Assembly (NCBI GenBank): GCA_031374735.1
Contig: JANMGQ010000134.1
Span: 38,339-102,338, forward strand
Origin: JABFRJ01 sp031374735
Lineage (GTDB): Bacteria > Pseudomonadota > Alphaproteobacteria > Rhizobiales > Hyphomicrobiaceae
Direction: 5' to 3'
DNA: 64,000 nucleotides
Part shown: piece by piece, positions 1-8,575 of the stretch
Layout of the letters: the number at the start of each line of letters is the position of its first letter
How positions within the stretch are numbered: the first letter of the stretch is position 1
Translations under genes and position numbers: made by a program
Notes under the pieces: model-generated
Seen by the model: the letters and a program-made list of their open reading frames with translations, nothing else
Database searches by the model: none
What the model was told of the DNA's origin: nothing

Positions 1-33
1 AGTTCATGTCGACGCTCCTTGCGTGTTACGTTT

Positions 34-71
34 TACGTTTTATGGGTCAGATTACGTTTTATGGGTCAGAT
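34..71. repeat. 19-bp tandem repeat, two copies
   Basis: Two adjacent copies of a 19-bp AT-rich unit (TACGTTTTATGGGTCAGAT) at 34-52 and 53-71, preceded by a partial copy. The AT-rich composition differs from the surrounding high-GC DNA. It could be the edge of an insertion sequence lying to the left of the window, but no transposase is visible, so this is only a repeat call. Confidence 0.6.
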
Positions 72-143
72 CGACGCCATGCCGTTGTCGGCTCAATGGC
101 GCCGCTCTGCGCCTGACCGTGCGCAGTCTGGTTCGGCACAGCA

Positions 144-725
144 TCAGTCGTAGGGACGGCGCATGCGCTCAATTTCCGCCTGATCTGGCCGATAGGCCGG
201 TGCCTTCGGATCGTATTTCACCCAGCCGGTATTGCGGTATTCTTTCCCGCGCAGCTCAGGATCTACGGGGCGATATTCGTTCAGGATGCCTTCAATCCGA
301 GAGTTTGGTTCGTTAGTGCGCACTGTCACCAACGTACCGCCACGGCGGACCGCCTCGGAGTAGACATTTGCATGATCTTCTGAGGTTCCGGCGCCGACCA
401 GAGCGCCAATGATGCCGCCGGCAGCTGAGCCCGCGACGGCTCCAAGCGCGGTTGACGCCAGCCAGCCAGCTGCGACGACAGGACCGAGTCCAGGAATAGC
501 CAGCAGGCCGATCCCGGCGAGGAGGCCGGCACCGCCGCCAACAGCAGCGCCGATGCCCGCGCCCGACGCTGCGGGCGAGGCCTCGTCGACATTGGCATAC
601 TGCTCGCTGACGTATTTATTCGCCACGAGACTGATGTCGGCAGACGGGACGCCGGCCTGTTCGAGATCACGAACCGCACGCTCGGCCTGAGCGTAACTGT
701 CGTAGACTTTTGTGTGGGTCTGCAT
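144..725 (-). CDS. Glycine-zipper general stress protein (YflT/GsiB-17M-like)
   Basis: A 193-residue protein. Residues 1-50 resemble the general-stress-protein 17M/YflT domain (a short beta-alpha-beta unit beginning with TKVYDSYAQAERAV). A long Gly/Ala-rich hydrophobic stretch follows at about 54-112 with GxxxG spacing typical of a glycine zipper, then a polar C-terminal tail rich in Arg, Pro and Tyr. The middle part probably associates with membrane. It lies 23 bp downstream of the EF-hand-like gene on the same strand and probably shares its EcfG-type promoter. The role in stress is inferred from the family and context; the biochemical function is unknown. Confidence 0.75.
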   Translation of the reverse strand: MQTHTKVYDSYAQAERAVRDLEQAGVPSADISLVANKYVSEQYANVDEASPAASGAGIGAAVGGGAGLLAGIGLLAIPGLGPVVAAGWLASTALGAVAGSAAGGIIGALVGAGTSEDHANVYSEAVRRGGTLVTVRTNEPNSRIEGILNEYRPVDPELRGKEYRNTGWVKYDPKAPAYRPDQAEIERMRRPYD

Positions 726-748
726 GTGGAGTTCTCCTTGGTCTAAAG

Positions 749-1198
749 TCAGTTCGCGATAACGTTGCCTTTGAAGTCGACAGCAATGTTTACGGATTTA
801 GTTCCGTCCATCGCCGTGCCGCGCCAAACACCGTTGTCGTCCTTCTTCATTGACGAGATCGTTGCGAAGCCTGCGGCGAGGGCACGATCCTGGGCTTGCG
901 CTTCCGTAAAGCTGTTGGCCCCCTTGAGCGGAGCGCCGGCTTCCGCCGTCGCCGTCTTGAATAGGTCCGCTTTGCAGTGCGCCAAGAAATCCGCTTGCGT
1001 TAGCTTGCCATCGGCCGCCGGCTTCTGTGCAATCCGCAAGGCGGCATAGTAACGGCCACCTTCGTTAGTGGAGAGCACACCATCCTTGTTGGCATCGGCC
1101 GTCGCGAACGCGGTTGCGCACTCGGCGTCGGTCATCGCGGCGACCGCGACGTTGGGAGCGAGGGCTGTGAGGGCAATCATTAGGAACGTACGTTTCAT
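749..1198 (-). CDS. Secreted EF-hand-like protein
   Basis: A 149-residue protein with a signal peptide (MKRTFLMIALTALAPNVAVA). It has one canonical EF-hand-like calcium loop, DANKDGVLS, near residues 35-43, and a second degenerate region (DGKLTQADF). The C-terminal third (from about residue 95) resembles small periplasmic PepSY/YpeB-like folds but I cannot assign it. I chose the ATG at 1198 rather than upstream codons because it starts the signal peptide and has GGAG eight bases upstream. A GGAAC-N16-CGTT promoter lies 35 bp further upstream, pointing to general-stress control. It is likely the first gene of an operon with the glycine-zipper protein. Confidence 0.75.
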   Translation of the reverse strand: MKRTFLMIALTALAPNVAVAAMTDAECATAFATADANKDGVLSTNEGGRYYAALRIAQKPAADGKLTQADFLAHCKADLFKTATAEAGAPLKGANSFTEAQAQDRALAAGFATISSMKKDDNGVWRGTAMDGTKSVNIAVDFKGNVIAN

Positions 1199-1232
1199 CG
1201 GTCGAACTCCGGTTGTGCATGAGCAATGATGA

Positions 1233-1257
1233 AACGAGCGAGTGGGCGATTGGTTCC
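1233..1257 (-). promoter_or_regulatory. EcfG-type general stress promoter
   Basis: Read on the minus strand this is GGAAC (1257-1253), a 16-bp spacer, then CGTT (1236-1233). That matches the alphaproteobacterial EcfG consensus exactly. The predicted transcript would start near 1226, giving a leader of about 28 nt with a GGAG ribosome-binding site before the ATG at 1198. Confidence 0.7.
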
Positions 1258-1519
1258 AACGCAGTGGCGGCAGTCTCAAGAGTGCCGGCCACTTTGCGCC
1301 GATCAGTTGGGCAGACTGGGATACTGCGTCTGCCGACTTGGAGAGCGCACGCGAGCGGCGGCGTTATGTGAGGCTTACTTCTTTGCGCGTCGGGTCGGAA
1401 CGAAGATGTACCGAACGAGTTGACCTATTGGATCCACTCGACGCCGAAGGGTGTCTGGGTCTCCAGAGTTCTAAAAGCCACGCAACCAACTCACCGAAAC
1501 AAAACCGCAGGAGATCACG

Positions 1520-1600
1520 ATGTTCAAACCAATCTTCCTCTGGCTTGCCGGCGTGCCGATCGTCGGCATCATCGGGCTCAAGCTATTTGGCTTCATTTGA
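1520..1600 (+). CDS. Tiny hydrophobic membrane peptide
   Basis: A 26-residue open frame, MFKPIFLWLAGVPIVGI followed by IGLKLFGFI. It is almost wholly hydrophobic and would make a single transmembrane helix. The ribosome-binding site is strong (GCAGGAG six to seven bases before the ATG), which is unusual for a chance frame. Single-helix micro-proteins of this kind are widespread in alphaproteobacterial stress regions and are usually missed by gene callers. No function can be assigned. Confidence 0.6.
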   Translation: MFKPIFLWLAGVPIVGIIGLKLFGFI

Positions 1601-1735
1601 GCTCGAAGGCGGTCCGTCACGCGAGGCGATTTGGTCGTCACGGATGTTGGCAAGCGCATCGGCACGTCGCCCCATCCGCCGGTCGCGAATTTCCGCTCGC
1701 CACACGGCAGCGTCGCGGGCTACTTGGAGCTGACG

Positions 1736-2242
1736 ATGCGATTTGAGATCAACGGCACGTGGCGCGAAGTCGGGGTGGACATCCGCACCTCTTTGCTCGA
1801 TCTCCTCAGAGATCACTTGCAGCTCCCGGGCACGAAAAAGGGCTGCAATCAGGGCGCATGCGGCGCTTGCACCGTGTTGGTCGACGGCGAACGCATCAAT
1901 TCGTGCCTAGCGCTCGCCGTTCAGTATCAGGGACGTTCGATAACGACGATCGAAGGCCTCGGCACTGCGACTGTGATGCACCCACTCCAGTGCGCATTCG
2001 TGGAGCACGACGGTTTTCAGTGTGGTTACTGCACGCCCGGCCAGATCTGTTCGGCGATTGGTATGGCCTCGGAAGTTCGGCGCGGTGTACCGAGCGACAT
2101 CACTCCTGACCTCAACGATACGTCGATCGAACTTACACGCGACGAGGTGCGTGAGCGAATGAGCGGCAACTTGTGCCGCTGCGGCGCCTACAATGGGATT
2201 GTTGACGCTGTCAGTCAGACCTTCGCCGTGGGGCAGATATGA
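1736..2242 (+). CDS. paoA: Aldehyde/xanthine oxidoreductase 2Fe-2S subunit (PaoA-like)
   Basis: A 168-residue small subunit of a molybdenum hydroxylase. It has two [2Fe-2S] domains: a plant-ferredoxin type with Cys37, Cys42, Cys45 and Cys57 (GCNQGACGACTVLVDG), and the helical domain with Cys96, Cys99, Cys147 and Cys149 (QCGYCTPGQ, NLCRCG). The start is set by TTGGAG eight bases upstream and by the family N-terminus MRFEINGT. E. coli PaoA has a Tat signal; none is visible here, so the complex is probably cytoplasmic. Electrons would pass from the Mo site through these clusters to FAD in the next subunit. It overlaps the next gene by 4 bp (ATGA). Confidence 0.93.
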   Translation: MRFEINGTWREVGVDIRTSLLDLLRDHLQLPGTKKGCNQGACGACTVLVDGERINSCLALAVQYQGRSITTIEGLGTATVMHPLQCAFVEHDGFQCGYCTPGQICSAIGMASEVRRGVPSDITPDLNDTSIELTRDEVRERMSGNLCRCGAYNGIVDAVSQTFAVGQI

Positions 2243-3228
2243 GAGAGTTCTCTTACAGCCGCGCCGCCGACACGGCCCAAGCGATCCAATTCGCGGACAG
2301 TCGTCCTGATGCCAAGTTCCTTGGCGGCGGCACCAACCTTGTCGACCTCATGCGCGAGAATATCGAGCGACCCTCAGCACTGATCGATGTTACGGCCGTA
2401 GCGCGCAGCATCAGCCCAACGGCTGATGGTGGTCTGTTAATCGGTGCCAGTGTCACCAACACTCAGCTTGCGACTGACCGGCGCGTGCGAGAGCAATATC
2501 CGGTCCTGAGCCGTGCGATCTTGGCCGGTGCGTCCGGTCAGATTCGCAACATGGCGACGGTCGGTGGCAACATCCTTCAACGCACACGGTGCCATTATTT
2601 CTATGACGATACCGCAGCATGTAACAAGCGACACCTTGGCACCGGCTGTGATGCCCTCGACGGCGTCAACCGCATGCACGCGATCCTTGGCGCTTCTCCG
2701 AGCTGCGCGGCGACACATCCATCGGACATGTGCGTCGCCCTGGTGGCTCTTGATGCTATTGTGCACATCGAGGGTTCGGATGGCAAACGAACCTTAGGGA
2801 TCGCTAGTCTACACAGACTACCGGGCGCCAACCCTCAGCACGAGACCGAGCTTCGGATCGGCGAGTTGATTACAGCTATTGAACTTCCACGCCTCCCGTT
2901 TGCACGGTCATCGAATTATCGAAAAGTGCGAGACAGGGCGAGTTATGCCTTCGCATTGATCTCGGTCGGGGCCGCACTCGATGTCAGCGGAGACGGCATG
3001 GTTCGCGATGTGCGGCTGGCGCTCGGCGGTGTCGCACACAAACCCTGGCGCGCGTCGAAAGCGGAAGAGGTGCTTCGCGGCCGGGTAGCCAATGAAAACA
3101 ACTTTCGCGCGGCCGCCGAAGCCGAACTCACAGATGCGGTCGCGCTGCGTGACAACGGGTTCAAGATCGAACTCACCAAACGGACGATGACAGCCGTACT
3201 CTTGGATCTGGCGGAGAGCGCGCGATGA
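2239..3228 (+). CDS. paoB: Aldehyde oxidoreductase FAD subunit with 4Fe-4S motif (PaoB-like)
   Basis: A 329-residue FAD-binding subunit of the CO-dehydrogenase-flavoprotein type. The N-terminal FAD region has KFLGGGTNLVDLM near residues 29-41 and the pyrophosphate loop NMATVGGNILQRTRC near residues 104-118. Cys118, Cys128 and Cys137 (RCHYF, ACNKR, GTGCDAL) followed by ATHPSDM match the extra [4Fe-4S] insertion described for E. coli PaoB and absent from ordinary xanthine dehydrogenases. The C-terminal CO_deh_flav_C domain spans about 210-325. Four-base overlaps on both sides indicate translational coupling with the other subunits. Confidence 0.92.
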   Translation: MREFSYSRAADTAQAIQFADSRPDAKFLGGGTNLVDLMRENIERPSALIDVTAVARSISPTADGGLLIGASVTNTQLATDRRVREQYPVLSRAILAGASGQIRNMATVGGNILQRTRCHYFYDDTAACNKRHLGTGCDALDGVNRMHAILGASPSCAATHPSDMCVALVALDAIVHIEGSDGKRTLGIASLHRLPGANPQHETELRIGELITAIELPRLPFARSSNYRKVRDRASYAFALISVGAALDVSGDGMVRDVRLALGGVAHKPWRASKAEEVLRGRVANENNFRAAAEAELTDAVALRDNGFKIELTKRTMTAVLLDLAESAR

Positions 3229-5561
3229 CCATCGTAGACATTGTCAAAACAGCGCTGCGCTACGTGCCCGATGTGCTTCTCCCCGGGGTCACGCCGGTGC
3301 CGTTCAAGAAGAAGCACGGCCGCATCGGCGAGCCGCTATCACGAATCGACGGAGCACTCAAAGTACGTGGACAAGCACGCTTTGCAGCAGAAGTGCCGAT
3401 GGACGGTCTCCTCTACGCCGCGCTTGTGCACTCGACGATCCCCCGCGGACGAATCGCGACGATTGACACGTCCGCCGCGGAAGTTGCCCCGGGCGTGGCG
3501 CTGGTCATGACGTACCGCAACGCGCCAAAAATGAAGGCACCACAGGCGTTTTTGGAGGGCAGCGGCGTGGCCGGAAGCAATCTCCCTGTCATGCAGGACG
3601 ATACCATCCACTGGAACGGCGAAGCCGTCGCGGTCGTACTCGCGGAGACGCAGGAGCAGGCAGATCAAGCGACATCACTCGTGTCAGTCACGTATTCCAC
3701 CGACGTTGCAGTTACGTCATTTGACTTGGCGAAACAACGCGCGCGCCATCCTGACACAGTTTTGGGCGAGGCCGCGGTTGTCAAATCCGGGGATGTCGAA
3801 AAGGCACTTGTCGCAGCTCGTCACCGCGTCGACGAGGTTTATCAGACCCCACGCTATAGTCACAATGCGATCGAACTCCACGTCGCAACCGTTCGTTGGG
3901 ACGGTGACACGTTGGTCCTTCACGACGCCACGCAGATGGTGAACGGAACGGCGTCGACGGTCGCTGACGTGTTCGGGATCAAGGCTGAGCATGTGCGCGT
4001 CGTGTCGCCGTTCGTAGGAGGCGGCTTTGGTGGCAAAACATTGTGGAGCCACCAGATCCTTGCAGCGGCCGCAGCGAAGGTGGCGCAGCGTCCGGTCAAA
4101 CTCGTGCTGAGCCGTGAGGCCGTTTATCGCCTTGTCGGCGGGCGCACGCTGACCGAACAAAGGGTAGCCCTAGGCGCGAACGAGGACGGCACGCTCGCGG
4201 CGTTGATCCATACCGGTATCGCGGCGACAACTGCGCACAATTCGTGCCCGGAGCAGTTCACATTCCCGGCCCGGCATCTGTACGCGGCGAGCAACTTCCG
4301 TCTTGAGCAAAAGATCGCTGAGATGGACATGGTTGCGAATACGTTTATGCGTGCGCCCGGTGAATCGGTCGGAACGTTTGCACTCGAATGCGCGATCGAC
4401 GAATTGTCCGAGCGGATGATAATTGATCCAATTGAGCTGCGCCGTCGCCTGGAGCCAACGAAAGATCCGACCAGCGGGCATGCATTTTCGTCGCGCCATT
4501 TGTCGAAAGCATACATCGATGGAGCCGCAAAATTCGGCTGGAGCAAACGCTGCGTTCAGCCGTGCGCGCAGCGAGACGGGGAATGGCTCATCGGCATGGG
4601 TGTTGCCACCGCGACCTATCCTTACTACCGCATGCCTGGAGTGCGAGCACGCATTCGGCTCGACGCCAAGGGCCACGCGACGATCGCTACGGCAGGGCAC
4701 GAAATGGGCATGGGCACCGCCACCGTTCAGGTGCAGCATGCTGCCGATCGGCTCGGACTTCCGCTCGATCAGGTGACCTTTAAGTATGGCGACAGTGCAC
4801 TGCCCGCCGGTGCGATGGCAGGCGGTTCCGCGCAGACCGCCAGTACACTCGCGGCGGTCGCTGCGGCCGTGGAGGCGCTGATGAGCAAAATGCTCAAGCT
4901 CGCCGGCAATGACAGTCCGCTCGCCGGCCTCAAGGTGGCTGACGTGGTGGCACGCGACGGCGGTTTGTCTCACGCGAGGGATACGGGTCGTTTTGAGACT
5001 TATGTCTCGATACTTGCGCGCGCGAAGCGGGACTTGGTCGAAGCGGAGGAGGCTGGGCCGCCGCCGTTGGAGTTCATGAAATACTCGATGCACTCATATG
5101 GTGCGCAATTCGCGGAGGTTGGTGTCAACGCGGTGACGGGGGAGGTTCGAGTGCGCCGCATGCTCGGCTCTTTCGACTGCGGACGGATACTCAACCCGAA
5201 GACGGCGACGAGCCAGTTCCGCGGCGGCATCATCATGGGGATTGGCCTGGCGCTGACAGAGGAGACACTGTTCGACGAGCGGACAGGTCGAATCATGAAT
5301 CCCAGCTTGGCCGAGTATCACGTGCCGGTGCATCTCGACGTGCCTGAGATCGACGTGATCTGGACAGATATCCCCGATCCACACAGTCCGCTCGGTGCGC
5401 GCGGCATCGGAGAGATCGGCATCACGGGAATTGGCGCGGCGATCGCCAATGCGGTGCACAATGCCACCGGTGTCCGCGTCCGGTCACTTCCGATCACGTT
5501 GGACAAGATTCTTCCACACATTCTGGAGCATTCGCTTTCGACCGCTGAAGGCCTCCGATGA
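3225..5561 (+). CDS. paoC: Aldehyde oxidoreductase molybdopterin subunit (PaoC-like)
   Basis: A 778-residue large subunit that binds the molybdenum cofactor and the substrate. The a/b-hammerhead domain starts near residue 40 (RIDGALKVRGQARFAAEVPM). The Mo-binding loops FVGGGFGGKT (about 260) and RAPGESVGTFALE (about 375) are visible. The catalytic Glu lies in GARGIGEIGITGIG near the C-terminus. The family oxidises aldehydes or aromatic aldehydes; the exact substrate cannot be read from sequence. No XdhC/PaoD maturation chaperone gene lies beside it, so that function must be supplied elsewhere. Its stop overlaps the DUF1295 gene by 4 bp. Confidence 0.93.
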   Translation: MTIVDIVKTALRYVPDVLLPGVTPVPFKKKHGRIGEPLSRIDGALKVRGQARFAAEVPMDGLLYAALVHSTIPRGRIATIDTSAAEVAPGVALVMTYRNAPKMKAPQAFLEGSGVAGSNLPVMQDDTIHWNGEAVAVVLAETQEQADQATSLVSVTYSTDVAVTSFDLAKQRARHPDTVLGEAAVVKSGDVEKALVAARHRVDEVYQTPRYSHNAIELHVATVRWDGDTLVLHDATQMVNGTASTVADVFGIKAEHVRVVSPFVGGGFGGKTLWSHQILAAAAAKVAQRPVKLVLSREAVYRLVGGRTLTEQRVALGANEDGTLAALIHTGIAATTAHNSCPEQFTFPARHLYAASNFRLEQKIAEMDMVANTFMRAPGESVGTFALECAIDELSERMIIDPIELRRRLEPTKDPTSGHAFSSRHLSKAYIDGAAKFGWSKRCVQPCAQRDGEWLIGMGVATATYPYYRMPGVRARIRLDAKGHATIATAGHEMGMGTATVQVQHAADRLGLPLDQVTFKYGDSALPAGAMAGGSAQTASTLAAVAAAVEALMSKMLKLAGNDSPLAGLKVADVVARDGGLSHARDTGRFETYVSILARAKRDLVEAEEAGPPPLEFMKYSMHSYGAQFAEVGVNAVTGEVRVRRMLGSFDCGRILNPKTATSQFRGGIIMGIGLALTEETLFDERTGRIMNPSLAEYHVPVHLDVPEIDVIWTDIPDPHSPLGARGIGEIGITGIGAAIANAVHNATGVRVRSLPITLDKILPHILEHSLSTAEGLR

Positions 5562-6442
5562 GCAGCAGTATAGCCATCGTCGGTGGCACTATTCTCGCCT
5601 TTGTCAGCGCGGGTTTCGTCCTGTCCGCTGTTTGGAAGCGCAATGATCTGGCCGATGTGCTGTGGGGGCCTGGCATCTGCCTTGCGTCGGTCACGGCGCT
5701 GCTGGCGAGCGGTCACTCGTTATCGTCGGCGCCTTTGGTGTTCCTGATTTGTGGGCTGACCGCCATCTGGGCTGCACGCATTGCATGGCACATCGGCCGT
5801 CGCTTTCTAGCCAATCCCGAAGAGGACCACCGCTACGCCGGATGGCGCACATCCTGGCGGTTCTTCTACGTCCGATCCTACCTCCAAGTCTTTCTGCTGC
5901 AAGGTCTGTTGATGATCCTCGTGGCGGCTTCGGCCATCGCCGCCACGTTTTATGACGATGGCCGACAGTATCAGACGGTCGTCGTTGTCATCGGCGGTGG
6001 TGTATTCTGGTTCGGTTTGGTGTTCGAGGCGGTGGCCGACATGCAGCTCACCGAGTTCGTGCGAGCCACACGAGGAAGGTCACAGATCCTCACGACCGGG
6101 CTGTGGCGATACTCGCGCCATCCCAACTATTTCGGCGAGGTGACGGCTTGGTGGGGCCTGTGGATCATCGCCGTCGCTCCTGCCATCGCATATCCCACGA
6201 TCAATACCGTCTCGATTGCGTTGCTGGCTATGATCTCTCCCATCACGATAACGATCCTCATCGCGAAGGTTTCGGGCATTCCGTTGCTGGAAGCGAAATA
6301 CGCAGGCAACAAAACCTTCCAAGCCTACAAACAGCGGACGTCAGCGTTCTTTCCCTGGTTTCCGGGTTCAGCGGTCAGGCCGGGCGTCGATCCCGCACAT
6401 GCAGATCCGCAAGCTGAACCTCCACCGCAACATTCAAAGTGA
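5558..6442 (+). CDS. DUF1295 membrane protein (steroid 5-alpha-reductase-like)
   Basis: A 294-residue integral membrane protein with about six hydrophobic segments. It carries the DUF1295 signature TGLWRYSRHPNYFGE near residue 185, shared with the steroid 5-alpha-reductase and isoprenylcysteine methyltransferase fold. The family probably binds a nicotinamide or SAM cofactor at the cytosolic face, but substrates are mostly unknown. The 4-bp overlap with paoC makes it part of that operon, which is unusual. DUF1295 is more often found beside DUF2177, and a DUF2177 gene does follow 78 bp downstream. The C-terminal 25 residues are Pro-rich and probably disordered. Confidence 0.85.
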   Translation: MSSSIAIVGGTILAFVSAGFVLSAVWKRNDLADVLWGPGICLASVTALLASGHSLSSAPLVFLICGLTAIWAARIAWHIGRRFLANPEEDHRYAGWRTSWRFFYVRSYLQVFLLQGLLMILVAASAIAATFYDDGRQYQTVVVVIGGGVFWFGLVFEAVADMQLTEFVRATRGRSQILTTGLWRYSRHPNYFGEVTAWWGLWIIAVAPAIAYPTINTVSIALLAMISPITITILIAKVSGIPLLEAKYAGNKTFQAYKQRTSAFFPWFPGSAVRPGVDPAHADPQAEPPPQHSK

Positions 6443-6520
6443 TCGAGGACTCGCAAAGTCGACTCACCGCCTTGGTGTGTTCAGCTTTCTGCCCGATCGC
6501 TTAAACGTAGGAACGATCAC

Positions 6521-6934
6521 ATGAACATCGTCTCACTCTATCTCGCGACGCTCGTACTCTTCGTCAGCATTGACCTAATCTGGCTTGGTATCGTTGCGAA
6601 AAGTTTCTATCGAGCTGAGATCGGCACCCTGATGGCAGACAAGATGAGCCTGCCAGCGGCAGCGATATTCTATGCTGTCTACGCAGCTGGCTTGATGTTC
6701 TTCGCGATCCAACCAAGCCTTGCAGTCGGCGGATGGTCACGGGCTCTGATGGTCGGAGCATTGTTCGGATTTGTCGCCTACGCCACCTATGACTTGACCA
6801 ACCTCGCCACGCTGCGCGGCTGGACTGTCAAACTCTCCATTGTCGACATGTTGTGGGGCGCGGCTCTGTCCGGCTTTACGGCCGGCGCAGTTGTGTTCAT
6901 TTCAGATCGAATTGCAACGCGGGGCGCGCTGTAA
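6521..6934 (+). CDS. DUF2177 family membrane protein
   Basis: A 137-residue protein with four predicted transmembrane segments (about 4-24, 45-64, 76-92, 108-126). It contains the DUF2177 signature ATYDLTNLATLRGW near residue 88. The family is often encoded near DUF1295, cyclopropane fatty acid synthase and photo-oxidative stress genes, which points to membrane lipid stress responses but is not a proven function. Start chosen at the first ATG with a hydrophobic N-terminus. A hairpin lies 24 bp past its stop. Confidence 0.85.
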   Translation: MNIVSLYLATLVLFVSIDLIWLGIVAKSFYRAEIGTLMADKMSLPAAAIFYAVYAAGLMFFAIQPSLAVGGWSRALMVGALFGFVAYATYDLTNLATLRGWTVKLSIVDMLWGAALSGFTAGAVVFISDRIATRGAL

Positions 6935-6957
6935 AAGCTGTGTTCGTTGAATAAAAC

Positions 6958-6989
6958 GGGCACCCGGCAACATTGTGTGCCGGGTGCCC
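6958..6989 (-). terminator. Hairpin between convergent genes
   Basis: A perfect 12-bp stem (GGGCACCCGGCA with its complement) and an 8-nt loop. On the minus strand it is followed by GTTTTATTC, giving a Rho-independent terminator shape for the FAD oxidoreductase gene about 170 bp upstream. On the plus strand there is no T run, so for the DUF2177 gene it would act only as a 3' hairpin. Confidence 0.65.
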
Positions 6990-7160
6990 ATGCAGACGAG
7001 CAAGCGCAATTTGATCAAGCGGCCGCCGCATTCACTTCCGGCTCCGCCAGCTCTGAACGAGTTGACGGTTCAAGTAAAACGATCCTACGCGTCTGTGGTT
7101 CCTGCGTGGGATATTTTGCGGCCGATCTTTCGAGCACGCCCGCCGAGCATCCGGCGTGCT

Positions 7161-8399
7161 CTAGCGAAACAAATCCGCATCCGGGTCTGATTTCCCGGCC
7201 ACCCAGTGTCGTGCGAACTCGGCGGCTACCATACTGAACGTGATGCCGTTGCCGCCGCACCCGAGCACCGCCAGGCAGTTGGGCATGCTGTCGATGCCCG
7301 CAATGTGCGGCAGACCTGTCGGGCTATCGGCGAACGCGCCAGCCCAGGCGTAGTCGATTTCCAGCTCCCGACCGGGCAACAGATCTTCGACCTTCGCTAG
7401 AAGGGCCTTGCTTTTGGCCGATATCGCCTGATCTCTGCGCTTCGGGTCGATCAATCCGGAATCCTCGCCGCCGGCGACGATGCGGTTGTCGGCTGTCGAG
7501 CGCAAGTAGAGGTACGGATCGGAGGCTTCCCAGATCAGGCAGCGCAGAGGCCAAAAAGCGGAGGACGGCAAGGGCTTCGTGGCGATGGCCCACGATGAGA
7601 TGATCTCGTACTCGCCCTTCGGGATACCTGGTGCAACTTCGTATCCGGTCGCAAAGACGACGCGGCGGGCGGTGACGGAACCGCCGTTGTCGGTCTTCAG
7701 TTCGGTTCCGGCCTTCGACGCTTCAACTTTGTCGACCGTGACCGGCGCATAAACGCGCGCGCCGTAACTCTGCGCGACCCTGAGGCATCCGGCGGCACAC
7801 TGAGCAGGGTTCAACTCGGAAGCCCCCGACGAGAGGATGGCACCCGTGCGATCGATGCCGAACCGCTTGGCGAGGGCCGATTGATCCAGAAAGATCGAGT
7901 CCAATCCGATGCGCGCGCGATGGGCGGCTTCGTCGCGCAAGCCGCGCCAGCCCATCGAACTGCCGGCGAGGTACAGTGCCGAGCGAGGTTTGAAGCTGCA
8001 CGAAATGTTATGTCGCCCGATCAACTGGCCCAACGCGCTCACCGCATACGCCGACCGTCGGTAAGCGCGTTCGGCGGCCTCGGCGCCGATCTTATCGGCA
8101 AGTTCCGTGAGCGGTGTATCGAGCTCAAATTGGATCATGGCAGTGCTTGCGAGGGTGCTGCCATGGATCGGCTCGCGGCGATCGATAACGACCACATCGT
8201 GGCCGGCCTCTACCAATGCCAGTGCGATGATCGCGCCGCTTATGCCGGCGCCGACGATCGCCACATCGCAGGCCTCTCGCTGAAGGTGACGACGATGTCT
8301 GATCCGGATGTGAGGACTGTCAGCCCAAAGTGTGCGCCCTCCCCGCAAGTTATTCTTGTTGGTCGGCTGTTTGCTCACGTGGTCACTCGTTTGCGTCAT
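7161..8399 (-). CDS. FAD-dependent oxidoreductase, DAO family
   Basis: A 412-residue flavoprotein of the D-amino-acid oxidase/glycine oxidase family. The dinucleotide-binding motif VAIVGAGISGAII lies near residues 47-59, with the acidic end of beta-2 at VVVIDRRE. The C-terminal GCGGNGITFS motif, which contacts the FAD isoalloxazine, lies near residue 380. It probably oxidises a C-N or C-O bond of a small amine or hydroxy acid; the substrate is unknown. It is transcribed away from ku. Its first 40 residues are basic and poorly conserved-looking, so an in-frame start further in is possible. Confidence 0.85.
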   Translation of the reverse strand: MTQTSDHVSKQPTNKNNLRGGRTLWADSPHIRIRHRRHLQREACDVAIVGAGISGAIIALALVEAGHDVVVIDRREPIHGSTLASTAMIQFELDTPLTELADKIGAEAAERAYRRSAYAVSALGQLIGRHNISCSFKPRSALYLAGSSMGWRGLRDEAAHRARIGLDSIFLDQSALAKRFGIDRTGAILSSGASELNPAQCAAGCLRVAQSYGARVYAPVTVDKVEASKAGTELKTDNGGSVTARRVVFATGYEVAPGIPKGEYEIISSWAIATKPLPSSAFWPLRCLIWEASDPYLYLRSTADNRIVAGGEDSGLIDPKRRDQAISAKSKALLAKVEDLLPGRELEIDYAWAGAFADSPTGLPHIAGIDSMPNCLAVLGCGGNGITFSMVAAEFARHWVAGKSDPDADLFR

Positions 8400-8575
8400 T
8401 TGACCTGCTTCCCTGGCCGAGACCCGTGAGAGACGCGCGTGATCGCGGTGGAGTGCGCGCAGCCGCCGTCAACAGAGGGAACAAGTTCGGAGGAAAAGAG
8501 TTCCACCCTCAGGCCAAAGGCGTGGGCGTCGCCGTCAAGTGGCGCAGCACACGATATCCTGAAGGAACACCTGTC

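Noticed and set aside
23..316. 97-codon plus-strand frame at the left edge
   Set aside because: It runs through the tandem repeat and then antisense to the stress-protein gene; composition is Arg/Ser/Cys-rich with no ribosome-binding site.
1397..1421. GGAAC-N16-AGTT before the 26-residue micro-protein
   Set aside because: The -10 element lacks the C of CGTT and lies about 100 bp from the start; too weak to call as an EcfG promoter.
4170..5093. 307-codon antisense frame within paoC
   Set aside because: Arg/His/Cys-rich shadow of a strong coding sequence; typical artefact of high GC.
8478..8502. GGAAC-N16-AGTT upstream of ku
   Set aside because: Same defect as above; it may only be part of an imperfect palindrome ending in GTTCC.
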